Assembly (NCBI RefSeq): GCF_002269125.1
Contig: NZ_NQKI01000037.1
Coordinates: 1 to 46,241, forward strand
DNA from: Pseudomonas lundensis
GTDB taxonomy: Bacteria; Pseudomonadota; Gammaproteobacteria; Pseudomonadales; Pseudomonadaceae
Length of the DNA stretch: 46,241 bases
Direction: 5' to 3'
The notes under the pieces are model-generated. The model made no database searches, had not been told where the DNA came from, and saw only the letters and a program-made list of their open reading frames with translations. The position numbers were made by a program, and so were the translations under genes. The number at the start of each line of letters is the position of its first letter. Positions within the stretch are counted from its first letter, which is position 1. Of this stretch, positions 1 through 8,474 are shown in pieces.

Positions 1-1
1 G

Positions 2-790
2 TTGCTTGGTCATCTGACACCTCGATATGGCGAGCATTCTCGCCTAAATGAGTGTCCGGTTTCATTAGACCACTACAATCTCGATCTGGATGAACAGGAC
101 GCGGTATTCGGGCTGTCCACGCTGGCTGGAAAAAGCCGACTGGCGCCATTCTCTTTCCGCGAAACCGATTACCTGAAAACCTACACCCAGTCAGGCATGC
201 GCCTGATCGACGCGGTGCGCCAACAAGTCGGTATCGCGTTGGGGCACACCCCACAAGGCGCAATTCGCCTGCTCACGCAACCGCGCAGCTGGGGGCTTTC
301 GTTCAACCCGGTGAGTTTTTTTTACTGCTTTGAGGCTGACGGCGCACTGGCTGCTGTCTTGTGCGAAGTGACCAATACGCCCTGGCGCGAACGCTATCAC
401 TATGTACTCCCGGCACAAGGAGACGGTTTTCAGCACGTCGCCGTGGCCAAGGCCTTCCATGTTTCGCCGTTTTTACCGCGCGATGTGCAATACCGCATGA
501 GCTTCAGTGCGCCCGATGCGCGTCTCGGCGTGCACATGGCTGACTGGCAAGGTGAGCTAAAGCTGTTTGATGCCACCCTCAATCTACAACGTACGTCGTT
601 GGACCGTGCGGGGCTGCATCGCTACTTGCGCCAGTTCCCGTGGATGACTGCCAAGACGTGCGCGGCGATTTACTGGCAAGCCGTACGGTTATTTCTCAAA
701 CGAACACCGATTTTTTCCCATCAGGCCGCCGATGGCGCCTTTCGCATTGCTGCTGCGCATAACAAGGAACAACGCCATGAAAAGCCCTAG
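2..790 (+). CDS. DUF1365 family protein (5' partial)
   Basis: This frame is open from the first bases of the window and ends in TAG, so the true start probably lies to the left. From the LDLDEQ motif (about residue 28) onward it matches the DUF1365 family: APFSFRETDYL, then NPVSFFYCF and EVTNTPWRERY, then a C-terminal region ending in a basic helix. Members are about 260 residues long and usually sit between an FAD amine oxidase-like desaturase gene and a Cfa-like methyltransferase gene. The biochemical role is not established here; context points to modification of membrane fatty acids. The 3' end overlaps the next gene by 14 bases, so the two are probably translationally coupled. The first 25 or so residues do not look like the family (HRRF.P..H.F.Y is expected). 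A remnant of that motif, WRAFSPK, is readable in another frame near 28-48, so the N-terminus may be frameshifted. Confidence 0.8.
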   Translation: MLGHLTPRYGEHSRLNECPVSLDHYNLDLDEQDAVFGLSTLAGKSRLAPFSFRETDYLKTYTQSGMRLIDAVRQQVGIALGHTPQGAIRLLTQPRSWGLSFNPVSFFYCFEADGALAAVLCEVTNTPWRERYHYVLPAQGDGFQHVAVAKAFHVSPFLPRDVQYRMSFSAPDARLGVHMADWQGELKLFDATLNLQRTSLDRAGLHRYLRQFPWMTAKTCAAIYWQAVRLFLKRTPIFSHQAADGAFRIAAAHNKEQRHEKP

Positions 791-2048
791 CCTGGTGAGT
801 AAACCTTCATTGTCGAGTACCCATAACCTGACCAGCGCGTTATTGCGCCGCGGGGTGATCCGTCAACTGGACCAGCTGAAAAACGGCCATTTGACCGTCG
901 TCGAAAAAGGCGAGCGCCGGACATTCGGCGACCATGGCGCAGGGCTTGTGGCCGAGGTTCACATTCATGACGCCAGCGTGTGGGGCATGATCGCCAGCAA
1001 CGGTTCCATCGGCGCCGGCGAAGCCTTTATACATGGCTATTGGAGCTCGCCAGACCTCACAAAAGTGATCCGTGTACTGGTCAGCAATCTGGACGTGCTG
1101 GATGCCATGGAAGGTGGTTTGGCACGTCTGGGCCGCCCATTCATTCGAGGCCTGCACTGGATCAATCGCAACACACGCAAAGGGTCGCAAAAAAACATTG
1201 CGGCGCATTACGACCTGGGCAACGAGATGTTCGAGCAGTTTCTCGACCCGACCATGATGTATTCCGCCGCACAGTTCCTGACGGCCGAAGACACGCTGGA
1301 GCAGGCGCAGCTTAATAAACTGGAGCGTATCTGCCAGAAACTCGGGCTGACGGCCGACGACCACTTACTGGAAATCGGCACCGGCTGGGGCAGCATGGCG
1401 TTGTTTGCCGCGCAGCAATACGGGTGCAAGGTCACTACCACCACATTGTCCAAGGCGCAGTACGACTACACCCTTACTCGGATCAATGCACTTGGCCTAC
1501 AAGATCAGGTGACACTGCTGCTTGAGGATTACCGCGATCTGACAGGGCAATACGACAAGTTGGTGTCCATCGAAATGATCGAGGCTGTCGGTCATCGCTT
1601 CTTGCCCAGCTACTTCAAACAGTGTTCGCACTTGCTAAAGCCCCACGGTTTGATGCTGTTGCAAGCGATCACCATCCGCGAACAACGTTATGAGCAGGCA
1701 AAACGCAGCGTGGACTTTATCCAGCGCTATATTTTCCCCGGCGGCGCCTTGCCCAGCGTGCAGAAAATGCTCGAAATCGTCGGTCATGACACCGACATGA
1801 ACTTGATGCACATGGAAGACTTCGGCCTGCATTACGCCAAAACCCTGCACCTGTGGCGTGACAACTTTCGACGTGCCCATGGCCGTTTGACTGAGCTGGG
1901 CTACGACGACTACTTCCTGCGGCTGTGGGAGTTTTACCTGTGCTACTGCGAAGGCGGCTTTCTGGAGCGCAGCATTGGCACCGCACAATTGCTGTTGGCC
2001 AAACCGGGCGCCACGATCCAGCCGCTGCTGGGTCGACTCGATGCTTAA
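777..2048 (+). CDS. Cfa-like SAM-dependent fatty acyl methyltransferase
   Basis: A 423-residue cyclopropane-fatty-acyl-phospholipid synthase family protein. The SAM-binding motif LEIGTGWGS lies near residues 200-208, and the family signatures AAHYDLGNEMFEQFLDPTMMYS and SIEMIEAVGHRF are also present. I start it at the ATG at 777 because AAGGA sits eight bases upstream. An in-frame ATG at 732 would add residues that do not belong to the family. It overlaps the DUF1365 gene by 14 bases and the DUF2878 gene by 8, so this is one operon. Family enzymes transfer a methyl or methylene group from S-adenosylmethionine to the double bond of a phospholipid acyl chain in the inner membrane. The pairing with DUF1365 and DUF2878 marks the second cfa-like paralogue of pseudomonads, not the classical stationary-phase cfa. 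The product could be a cyclopropane or a methylated or furan precursor; the sequence does not decide. Confidence 0.9.
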   Translation: MKSPSLVSKPSLSSTHNLTSALLRRGVIRQLDQLKNGHLTVVEKGERRTFGDHGAGLVAEVHIHDASVWGMIASNGSIGAGEAFIHGYWSSPDLTKVIRVLVSNLDVLDAMEGGLARLGRPFIRGLHWINRNTRKGSQKNIAAHYDLGNEMFEQFLDPTMMYSAAQFLTAEDTLEQAQLNKLERICQKLGLTADDHLLEIGTGWGSMALFAAQQYGCKVTTTTLSKAQYDYTLTRINALGLQDQVTLLLEDYRDLTGQYDKLVSIEMIEAVGHRFLPSYFKQCSHLLKPHGLMLLQAITIREQRYEQAKRSVDFIQRYIFPGGALPSVQKMLEIVGHDTDMNLMHMEDFGLHYAKTLHLWRDNFRRAHGRLTELGYDDYFLRLWEFYLCYCEGGFLERSIGTAQLLLAKPGATIQPLLGRLDA

Positions 2049-2535
2049 CAAGACACTGGCCAACGCCGCGCTGTTTCAAGTCGGCTGGTTTGCCTGTGTA
2101 CTGGGCGGCTACAGCGGCTGGCTACTGCTGGCAGCCGCAGCCTTGGCCATTCAAGTGCTGTGGATAAAAGCGGACATCCGCCTGGTGTTGCTGGTGTGCG
2201 CGCTGGGCAGCGTCATCGACAGCGTCCTGTTGAACGCGGGCGTGTTTGCATTCGACAGTCCCGGGAGGATCATCCCGTTCTGGTTGATTATGCTGTGGGC
2301 TTTGCTGGCCACAACGTTGAATCATTGCCTGGCGTGGACCGCGAAACCGGTCTGGCTGTGCGCCGTACTGGGCGCCGTGTCAGGCCCTCTTTCGTATTAC
2401 GCGGGGCAGCGGCTGGGTGCGGTGGCGTTTCCGTTAGGCCTGTGGCCAACCCTGATCGGGCTAGGTCTGCTATGGGGCGGGTTGTTCCCGACCCTGCAAT
2501 GGCTGGCAGGTAAATTTTCACACCCGGCAAGATAA
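2041..2535 (+). CDS. DUF2878 inner membrane protein
   Basis: A 164-residue, strongly hydrophobic protein with about five predicted membrane spans. Signature segments include KADIRLVL, GSVIDSVLLNAGVF, and GPLSYYAGQRLGA near residue 120, which I recognise as DUF2878. The ATG overlaps the stop of the upstream methyltransferase gene (ATGCTTAA), showing translational coupling. Its function is unknown. The constant association with DUF1365 and Cfa-like genes suggests that it helps modify, present or transport acyl chains in the inner membrane; that part is inference. No separate promoter is visible. Confidence 0.85.
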   Translation: MLNKTLANAALFQVGWFACVLGGYSGWLLLAAAALAIQVLWIKADIRLVLLVCALGSVIDSVLLNAGVFAFDSPGRIIPFWLIMLWALLATTLNHCLAWTAKPVWLCAVLGAVSGPLSYYAGQRLGAVAFPLGLWPTLIGLGLLWGGLFPTLQWLAGKFSHPAR

Positions 2536-2591
2536 GTGCAGCTATCAGCTCTTTCACACCTTGATGCGGCACTGCCTTACACTGCGCGCCT

Positions 2592-2897
2592 ATGACCACC
2601 ATCCCGCTGACTGAAATTACCGAACCCGCCGTCACATGTTCAACATGCGCGGCGTGCTGCTGCCAACTCGAAGTGATGCTGATCACCGACACGGGTGTGC
2701 CCGAGCGCTTTATCGACACGGATGACTGGGGCGGCGAAGTGATGTTGCGCCTGGGCGATGGCTGGTGTGCAGCCCTGGACCGCAACACCATGATGTGCAC
2801 CATTTACGAAAAGCGCCCGCTGATTTGCCGCGAGTTCGAAATGGGCGAGGTCGAATGCCTTAACGAGCGTCAAGGCATTGCCACCGCGTATCGCTAA
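2592..2897 (+). CDS. YkgJ family cysteine cluster protein
   Basis: A 101-residue soluble protein with the CxxCxxCCC cluster at residues 16-24 and further cysteines in GWCAALDR, MMCTIY, LICREF and VECLN. This pattern is the YkgJ/UPF0153 cysteine cluster (CxxCxxCC, then the RPxxCREF motif). The family is thought to bind a metal, zinc or an iron-sulfur centre, but no reaction is established. It lies 56 bases after the lipid operon and may be read from it or from its own promoter. Its stop is only two bases from the stop of the convergent pagL-like gene, leaving no room for a separate terminator. Confidence 0.88.
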   Translation: MTTIPLTEITEPAVTCSTCAACCCQLEVMLITDTGVPERFIDTDDWGGEVMLRLGDGWCAALDRNTMMCTIYEKRPLICREFEMGEVECLNERQGIATAYR

Positions 2898-2899
2898 CG

Positions 2900-3418
2900 T
2901 TACAGCGGCATTGTGTAATGCAGGGCGTAGCTCTCCACCCCGTCATTGGTGTTGGAAAGCCCGGCGTTGGAGTAATGCGTCGCACGAATCCCGACTTCAT
3001 GACCGCCGTTAAAGCGCAAGCCAACACCAATGCGGTCTTCAAACTGGAAAGCCGTGCCCAGCTTTTGTTCTTCCACTTCGGTCTTGGAGAACAAGGCCAT
3101 GCCGATCCCCGCTTCGATATAAGGTTTCACCGTTTCACCGGCAAACTCGTACACAAAGACAGGTGAGAACGACAGGCTGTTACTGCTGGATGACTTTTTG
3201 CCATCCCAGTACGTGTAAGCGCCATCCCAATAGCCGGTCAGACGACCGACATCACTTTGTAGCCAGCTCTTGTCCCAATCGGACTTCAAGCCCAAGCGAT
3301 AGGTCATGCTCGACTGGCTTGTGTGCCCTACCCCAAACTCGATACCGGCCGCTTGTGCCGTATAACTGTGCCCCAGAACAGTTGCTGCAAAAGCAGCCAA
3401 GCCTAAAAAGCGCTTCAT
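2900..3418 (-). CDS. pagL: Lipid A 3-O-deacylase (PagL family)
   Basis: A 172-residue outer membrane beta-barrel protein. The N-terminal signal peptide (MKRFLGLAAFAATVLG, cleaved after AQA near residue 23) is followed by an alternating barrel pattern ending in an aromatic-rich strand. The catalytic set is visible: His148 and Ser150 in THYSNAG, and Glu162 in GVESY. The spacing (H+2 Ser, H+14 Glu) equals that of P. aeruginosa PagL His126, Ser128 and Glu140. PagL removes the 3-position acyl chain from lipid A in the outer leaflet, which alters host recognition and polymyxin resistance in some species. In P. aeruginosa it also lies downstream of murI, as here. Its own promoter must lie in 3419-3531. 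Confidence 0.9.
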   Translation of the reverse strand: MKRFLGLAAFAATVLGHSYTAQAAGIEFGVGHTSQSSMTYRLGLKSDWDKSWLQSDVGRLTGYWDGAYTYWDGKKSSSSNSLSFSPVFVYEFAGETVKPYIEAGIGMALFSKTEVEEQKLGTAFQFEDRIGVGLRFNGGHEVGIRATHYSNAGLSNTNDGVESYALHYTMPL

Positions 3419-3531
3419 AAGAAAATCCTATTTTCGTATGCATAGGTCATTGGTTGTGTGCCCCATCAGGCAGGCGTTATGAATCCAATCACAACGTGAA
3501 AGTTCAACCCATTTGAACGGACACACATTTT

Positions 3532-4323
3532 TTACAGGGCGAAGCTTCGCACAACGCCAGACTTATTCCACAACGCGGGTAGGATATTTCTCATCTGTTC
3601 AGGTGAAGCGCTCGTCCAAAACTGGGTTTCTTGAGCCGGCCCTGTCGCCAACAGCCCACGTTCACCGAGTAAACGCTGCAGTTGACGGGCTACAGCCGCA
3701 CCGGTGTCAATGAGGATGATCGAGGGGGGGAGCATTTGGCTGAGCAGAGGCTTGAGGAAGGGATAGTGGGTACACCCCAGGATGATCGTGTCGCACCCCG
3801 CCGCGAGCAGCGGCTCGACATAGCCGCACAACAGTGTGCGCAAGACATCGCTGTGCAGGTCACCCGTTTCGATCAATTCCACCAGACCGGGGCAAGGCTG
3901 GGTGATAACGCCGACATCGCTGGCAAACCGATCCAGCAACGCGGCAAATTTTGCGCTCTGCAAGGTGCCAGTGGTGGCCAGGACGCCCACAACACCTGTG
4001 CGCGTGGCGGCCGCTGCGGGTTTGACAGCCGGTTCCATGCCAACAATTGGCCACTGCGGGAAGTGTTGGCGCAAGTCTGCCACCCCAGCGACGGTGGCGG
4101 TATTGCAGGCCAATACGATGGCTTTGGCGCCCTGCTGCTGGAAGAAGTCAGCAATAACCGCACAACGTTGACGAATAAATTCCGGGGATTTCTCGCCATA
4201 CGGAATATGCCCGCAATCACCGACGTACAACAGCGATTCATTGGGCAGTAAAGCGCGAATCTCGTTTAGCACTGACAACCCGCCGACACCCGAGTCGAAG
4301 ACGCCAATCGGTGCTTCACTCAT
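3532..4323 (-). CDS. murI: Glutamate racemase
   Basis: A 263-residue racemase that converts L-glutamate to D-glutamate for peptidoglycan. Visible motifs are GVFDSGVGG (Asp10), ACNTAT (catalytic Cys73) and LGCTHYPF (second catalytic Cys near 184), all intact. I chose the ATG at 4323, giving MSEAPIGVFDSG, because the family begins within ten residues of this motif. The longer open frame would add 25 unrelated residues. It overlaps the end of moeB by 8 bases and is the last gene of the hemA-prfA-prmC-moeB-murI operon. A 12-base palindrome (GCGAAGCTTCGC) lies inside its last codons at 3540-3551. Confidence 0.95.
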   Translation of the reverse strand: MSEAPIGVFDSGVGGLSVLNEIRALLPNESLLYVGDCGHIPYGEKSPEFIRQRCAVIADFFQQQGAKAIVLACNTATVAGVADLRQHFPQWPIVGMEPAVKPAAAATRTGVVGVLATTGTLQSAKFAALLDRFASDVGVITQPCPGLVELIETGDLHSDVLRTLLCGYVEPLLAAGCDTIILGCTHYPFLKPLLSQMLPPSIILIDTGAAVARQLQRLLGERGLLATGPAQETQFWTSASPEQMRNILPALWNKSGVVRSFAL

Positions 4324-5071
4324 GGGCTGAACCGCATACGCTGCAAGCGGGGTCACGCTTGACCCGCAACTCGCGGAAATGCGTTCCCATGGCATCAATC
4401 AACAACAAGCGACCGACCAGCGGCTCACCAAAGCCAGCCAGCAGCTTCAAGGCTTCGAGGGCCTGCAAACTGCCGACCAAGCCCACCAGCGGGCCGATAA
4501 CGCCTGCTTCGCTGCAGGTCAATTCATCGTCGCTGCCGTGCCCGTACAAACAGTGGTAACAAGGGCTGGCGGGCTGGCGCGAATCGAATACCGACAACTG
4601 ACCTTCCAGGCGGATGGCCGCACCGCTGACCAGCGGTTTGCGCGCGGCAACACAGGCCCGGTTAACCGCCTCACGGGTGCCAAAGTTATCGCAACAGTCG
4701 AGCACCAGGTCCACGGCAGCGACCGCATCAGCCAGTGAGTCTTCGTCCAGTGCCGCGCGATGGGCAATCAGTGTGAGGTCCGGGTTGATCGCAGCAAGCC
4801 GCTTCAGGGCGGAGTCAACCTTGCTCTCACCGACGCTGGCCGTGTCGTGCAAAATCTGGCGTTGCAAGTTGGTCACATCGACGCTGTCGAAATCGGCCAA
4901 ATGCAACTCGCCCACTCCCGCGGCGGCCAGGTACAACGCCACCGGCGAGCCCAACCCGCCAAGCCCGACGATGAGCGCACGGCTGTTTTTGAGCGCCAGC
5001 TGGCCCTCGATATCGACCTGTGGCAGCAGAATCTGTCGGCTGTAGCGCAACAGTTCCAGATCGGTCAGCAC
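4316..5071 (-). CDS. moeB: Molybdopterin-synthase adenylyltransferase
   Basis: A 251-residue E1-like enzyme that adenylates the C-terminal glycine of MoaD for molybdopterin synthesis. The ATP-binding motif GLGGLG is at residues 36-41. ADFDSVDVTNLQRQ follows, then the DCCDNFGTR segment near 130. The zinc-binding cysteine pairs CYHC (near 170) and CSVC (243-246) are both present. There is no rhodanese domain at the C-terminus, so this is the short MoeB form. It overlaps prmC by 7 bases and murI by 8. Like many proteobacterial copies at this locus, it sits in the hemA operon and not with other moa/moe genes. ThiF is the main alternative name for this family, but the locus matches moeB (PA4663). 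Confidence 0.92.
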   Translation of the reverse strand: MLTDLELLRYSRQILLPQVDIEGQLALKNSRALIVGLGGLGSPVALYLAAAGVGELHLADFDSVDVTNLQRQILHDTASVGESKVDSALKRLAAINPDLTLIAHRAALDEDSLADAVAAVDLVLDCCDNFGTREAVNRACVAARKPLVSGAAIRLEGQLSVFDSRQPASPCYHCLYGHGSDDELTCSEAGVIGPLVGLVGSLQALEALKLLAGFGEPLVGRLLLIDAMGTHFRELRVKRDPACSVCGSAHE

Positions 5072-5895
5072 GGCAGGCGGCCCAGCGTAATGCGTTCGTG
5101 GCTCCCCAGGTCCTTGCGGCTGGCAACCTCCACGAAGCCTGCGCCTTGCAACAGATTACGCACAGCAGACGCCTGGTCATAACCATGCTCAAGCATTAAC
5201 CATCCACCGGCATTCAGGTGTTGCGGGGCCGCAGCGACAATCTCGCGAATATCATCCAGCCCGTCAGCACCGGCAACCAGCGCACTTTCGGGTTCGAAAC
5301 GCACGTCCCCTTCATCCAGATGCACATCCCCGACCGCAATGTAGGGCGGGTTGCTGATGATCAGATCAAATCGGTGGCCTGCCAACGCGCTGAACCAATG
5401 GCTGTTGAGCACGCTGACATTATTCAAAGCAAGCCGTTGCCGGTTGCGCTCTGCCAGGGCTACGGCTTCGAGGATACGATCAACGGCAGTGACCTTCCAT
5501 GCCGGACGTTCACTGGCCAGTGCCAAGGCAATGGCGCCGCTGCCAGTACCGAGATCCAGCACGCTGGCCGGGGTTGCAGGCAGCAATTGCAGGGCCGTCT
5601 CCACCAGCAATTCGGTATCCGGACGCGGGATCAAGGTGTGCGGCGCAACTTCCAGGTCGAGCTTCCAGAAACCTTGCTGCCCCAGAATGTAGGCCACGGG
5701 TTCGCCCCCGCGGCGGCGTTGCAGGAAGTCGGCAAAGGTCAGTGCGGCTTCGCTGCTGACAATTTTCTCGGGCCATGTGTGCAAGTAACTGCGCGACTTG
5801 CCCAAGGCTGCGGCCAACAACAGCTCTGCATCCAGACGTGCAGTCGGCGAATCGGGCAATTGGGCGGCGCGCAACAAGCTGGCAATAACGGTCAT
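5065..5895 (-). CDS. prmC: Release factor glutamine methyltransferase
   Basis: A 276-residue SAM-dependent enzyme that methylates the glutamine of the GGQ motif in release factors RF1 and RF2. The N-terminal five-helix substrate domain is followed by motif I, DLGTGSG (114-120). The catalytic NPPY motif is at 182-185 and binds the target glutamine. The gene begins directly after the stop of prfA with no spacer, so the enzyme is made together with one of its substrates. Length and motifs are normal for the family. Confidence 0.96.
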   Translation of the reverse strand: MTVIASLLRAAQLPDSPTARLDAELLLAAALGKSRSYLHTWPEKIVSSEAALTFADFLQRRRGGEPVAYILGQQGFWKLDLEVAPHTLIPRPDTELLVETALQLLPATPASVLDLGTGSGAIALALASERPAWKVTAVDRILEAVALAERNRQRLALNNVSVLNSHWFSALAGHRFDLIISNPPYIAVGDVHLDEGDVRFEPESALVAGADGLDDIREIVAAAPQHLNAGGWLMLEHGYDQASAVRNLLQGAGFVEVASRKDLGSHERITLGRLPC

Positions 5896-6978
5896 TTATT
5901 CACCCAGGGCTGTCAGTTGGTCAGCCTGATATTCCGCTAACAACGGTTCGATCACAGCTTCAACGCCACCAGCGAGCACTTCATCCAGTGAGTACAAGGT
6001 GAGGTTGACGCGATGGTCAGTCACTCGCCCTTGGGCAAAATTGTAGGTGCGAATACGCTCGGAGCGATCCCCCGACCCCACCAGCAGTTTGCGTTCACTG
6101 GCAATCGCATTGGCTGCGGCACTGGTTTGCTGGTCATTCAATTTAGCTGAAAGCCACGACATCGCCCGCGCACGGTTTTTATGCTGGGAGCGTTCTTCCT
6201 GACACTCCACCACAATGCCCGACGGCAAGTGCGTGATGCGGATAGCGGAGTCCGTTTTGTTTACGTGCTGCCCACCTGCGCCCGAAGAACGGTAGGTGTC
6301 GACGCGCAAATCGGCCGGGTTGATCTCGATGGCTTCTTGCTCATCAGGCTCAGGCAATACCGCGACAGTGCAGGCCGAGGTGTGAATACGCCCTTGGGAT
6401 TCTGTCGCCGGGACGCGCTGCACACGGTGAACGCCTGACTCAAACTTCAGCTTGCCGTACACGTTCTCGCCTTCAACCCGCGCAATGACTTCTTTATAGC
6501 CGCCATGCTCACCCGGGTTTTCCGACAGAATTTCCAGCCGCCAGCCACGCCGCTCGGCGTAGCGGGAATACATACGAAACAGATCGCCAGCGAAAATCGC
6601 GGCTTCATCGCCGCCGGTGCCCGCCCGGATTTCAAGGAAGACGTTACGTCCGTCGTTCGGATCCTTGGGCAACAACATGCGCTGCAAGTCACCTTCGAGT
6701 TCAATCAGTCGCTCTTTGGCTTCGCGCACTTCCTCGACCGCCATTTCACGCATGTCGGGGTCGCTGTCTTTGAGCAATGCTTGAGCGCCTTCCAGGTCGC
6801 CCTGAACTTTTAGCCATTGGCCGTACGCACCAACTATGGGCTCAACTTCGGCGTATTCCTTGGAATACGCACGGAATTTGGTTTGATCCGAGATGACTTC
6901 GCCATCGCCAAGCAATGCGGTCAGTTCCTCAAAACGGTCCTGGAGGATGTCCAGCTTATTAAGCAGTGACGCTTTCAT
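5896..6978 (-). CDS. prfA: Peptide chain release factor 1
   Basis: A 360-residue class I release factor that reads UAA and UAG stop codons. The anticodon-like tripeptide PAT is at residues 190-192 and the GGQ motif, which triggers peptidyl-tRNA hydrolysis, is at 235-237. PAT, rather than SPF, identifies RF1 instead of RF2. Its ATG overlaps the TAA of hemA by one base (TAATG), and prmC follows immediately. The window also holds hemA, whose product draws on glutamyl-tRNA, the usual neighbour of prfA in gammaproteobacteria. Confidence 0.97.
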   Translation of the reverse strand: MKASLLNKLDILQDRFEELTALLGDGEVISDQTKFRAYSKEYAEVEPIVGAYGQWLKVQGDLEGAQALLKDSDPDMREMAVEEVREAKERLIELEGDLQRMLLPKDPNDGRNVFLEIRAGTGGDEAAIFAGDLFRMYSRYAERRGWRLEILSENPGEHGGYKEVIARVEGENVYGKLKFESGVHRVQRVPATESQGRIHTSACTVAVLPEPDEQEAIEINPADLRVDTYRSSGAGGQHVNKTDSAIRITHLPSGIVVECQEERSQHKNRARAMSWLSAKLNDQQTSAAANAIASERKLLVGSGDRSERIRTYNFAQGRVTDHRVNLTLYSLDEVLAGGVEAVIEPLLAEYQADQLTALGE

Positions 6979-8264
6979 TACGATTTTTTATCCGCAGAGC
7001 TATCCGATGAGCCCTCACCGAGGGCAAAAAGTTCTTGGGCCATGGCCAGCGCATCAAGGCGGCCTTCGGCGGAAAGCTTTTTCAACTGCACGCTGGGAGC
7101 GTGCAGCAACTTATTGGTCAGACCGCGAGCCAATTGGGCCAGCACATCTTCAGGGTTACCGCCATTGGCGAGCATTTTTAACGCTTTTTGCAGCTCTTCA
7201 TCGCGCAGGCGCTCCCCTTGCTGACGGTAGGCCTTGAGCACATCCACTGCCGCCAACTCACGCAAACGCACCATGAATTCTTCGGCGCCGATGCTGACCA
7301 GTTCTTCCGCGGCTTGCGCCGCGCCCTGACGGCTCTTGAGGTTTTCAGCCACCACTTCGTGCAGGTCGTCGACGGTGTAGAGGTAAACGTCGTCCAACTC
7401 GCCGACTTCTGGTTCGATATCGCGAGGAACAGCAATGTCGACCATAAAGATCGGTTTGTGCTTGCGCAGCTTCAGCGCACTTTCAACCGCGCCTTTGCCA
7501 AGAATTGGCAACTGACTGGCCGTAGAACTGATGACGATGTCGCTGTGCACCAGCTCTTGAGGAATGTCCGACAACAACACAGCATGCGCGCCGAATTGTT
7601 CGGCCAACAGACTGGCGCGCTCCAGCGTACGGTTAGCAACCACGATACGTTTCACCCCCAAGTCATGCAGGTGGCGGGCAACCAGGGTTATGGTTTCGCC
7701 AGCCCCTATCAGCAATGCCTGGCTGCGCTGCAAGTCACTGAAGATCTGCTTGGCCAGACTGACCGCGGCAAACGCCACGGAAACCGGGTTTTCGCCGATG
7801 GCCGTGTCGGTGCGCACTTGCTTGGCCGAGTTGAAGGTGGCTTGAAACAGACGCCCCAGCAACGGCCCGACGGTGCCCGCTTCGCGCGCCACGGCATACG
7901 CCGACTTCAACTGGCCGAGAATTTGCGGCTCGCCCAGCACCAGTGAGTCAAGGCCAGCGGCCACACGCATCATGTGACGAACGGCAGCATCGTCTTCATG
8001 GATGTAGGCGCACGACTTCAATTCTTCAAGGTCGAGCTGATGATAATCGGCCAGCCATTTCAGGACGGTATCGGCTGAAATCTGGTCTTGCTCTATATAC
8101 AGCTCACTGCGATTGCAGGTTGAGAGGATCGCAGCTTCACGACTGTCGGTCAGTCGGCAGAGCTGCTGCAAGGCCTCAACCAACTGCTCCGGGGTAAAAG
8201 CCACGCGCTCGCGGACGTCTACTGAAGCAGTCTTGTGGTTAATACCGAGTGCAAGGAAGGCCAT
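6978..8264 (-). CDS. hemA: Glutamyl-tRNA reductase
   Basis: A 428-residue enzyme that reduces glutamyl-tRNA(Glu) to glutamate-1-semialdehyde, the first step of tetrapyrrole synthesis. The catalytic cysteine is Cys50 in STCNRSELY. The N-terminal GINHKTA motif, the HMMRVAAGLDSLVLGEPQILGQ-type signature near 99-120, and the nucleotide-binding LLIGAGE segment near 187 are all present. The C-terminal dimerisation helices end in a serine-rich tail. It is the first gene of the operon continuing to murI. The promoter must lie in 8265-8474, which is shared with the divergent TPR lipoprotein; I see no convincing consensus hexamers there. Confidence 0.97.
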   Translation of the reverse strand: MAFLALGINHKTASVDVRERVAFTPEQLVEALQQLCRLTDSREAAILSTCNRSELYIEQDQISADTVLKWLADYHQLDLEELKSCAYIHEDDAAVRHMMRVAAGLDSLVLGEPQILGQLKSAYAVAREAGTVGPLLGRLFQATFNSAKQVRTDTAIGENPVSVAFAAVSLAKQIFSDLQRSQALLIGAGETITLVARHLHDLGVKRIVVANRTLERASLLAEQFGAHAVLLSDIPQELVHSDIVISSTASQLPILGKGAVESALKLRKHKPIFMVDIAVPRDIEPEVGELDDVYLYTVDDLHEVVAENLKSRQGAAQAAEELVSIGAEEFMVRLRELAAVDVLKAYRQQGERLRDEELQKALKMLANGGNPEDVLAQLARGLTNKLLHAPSVQLKKLSAEGRLDALAMAQELFALGEGSSDSSADKKS

Positions 8265-8474
8265 TCAAGATCGCTGATGATGACGAGAAGCCGGCAATTG
8301 TCCTACTTCGTCAGATTGAGAACAACCATTGCTGACTATTGTCTCTATAGTTAAGGTCTGTTGACGCCCAATTAGCCATCATGTGCATCCTGATATCGAT
8401 AGTCGCAGCCGTTAGGTTTGCCCTTTCGCATGTGTCATGATGCCCCGACCGCAGGTAAGTCGCCCTTCTCTTAT

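Noticed and set aside
3502..3518. Terminator of murI
   Set aside because: The hairpin GTTCAA/TTGAAC is short and lacks a T run on the minus strand, so I do not list it.
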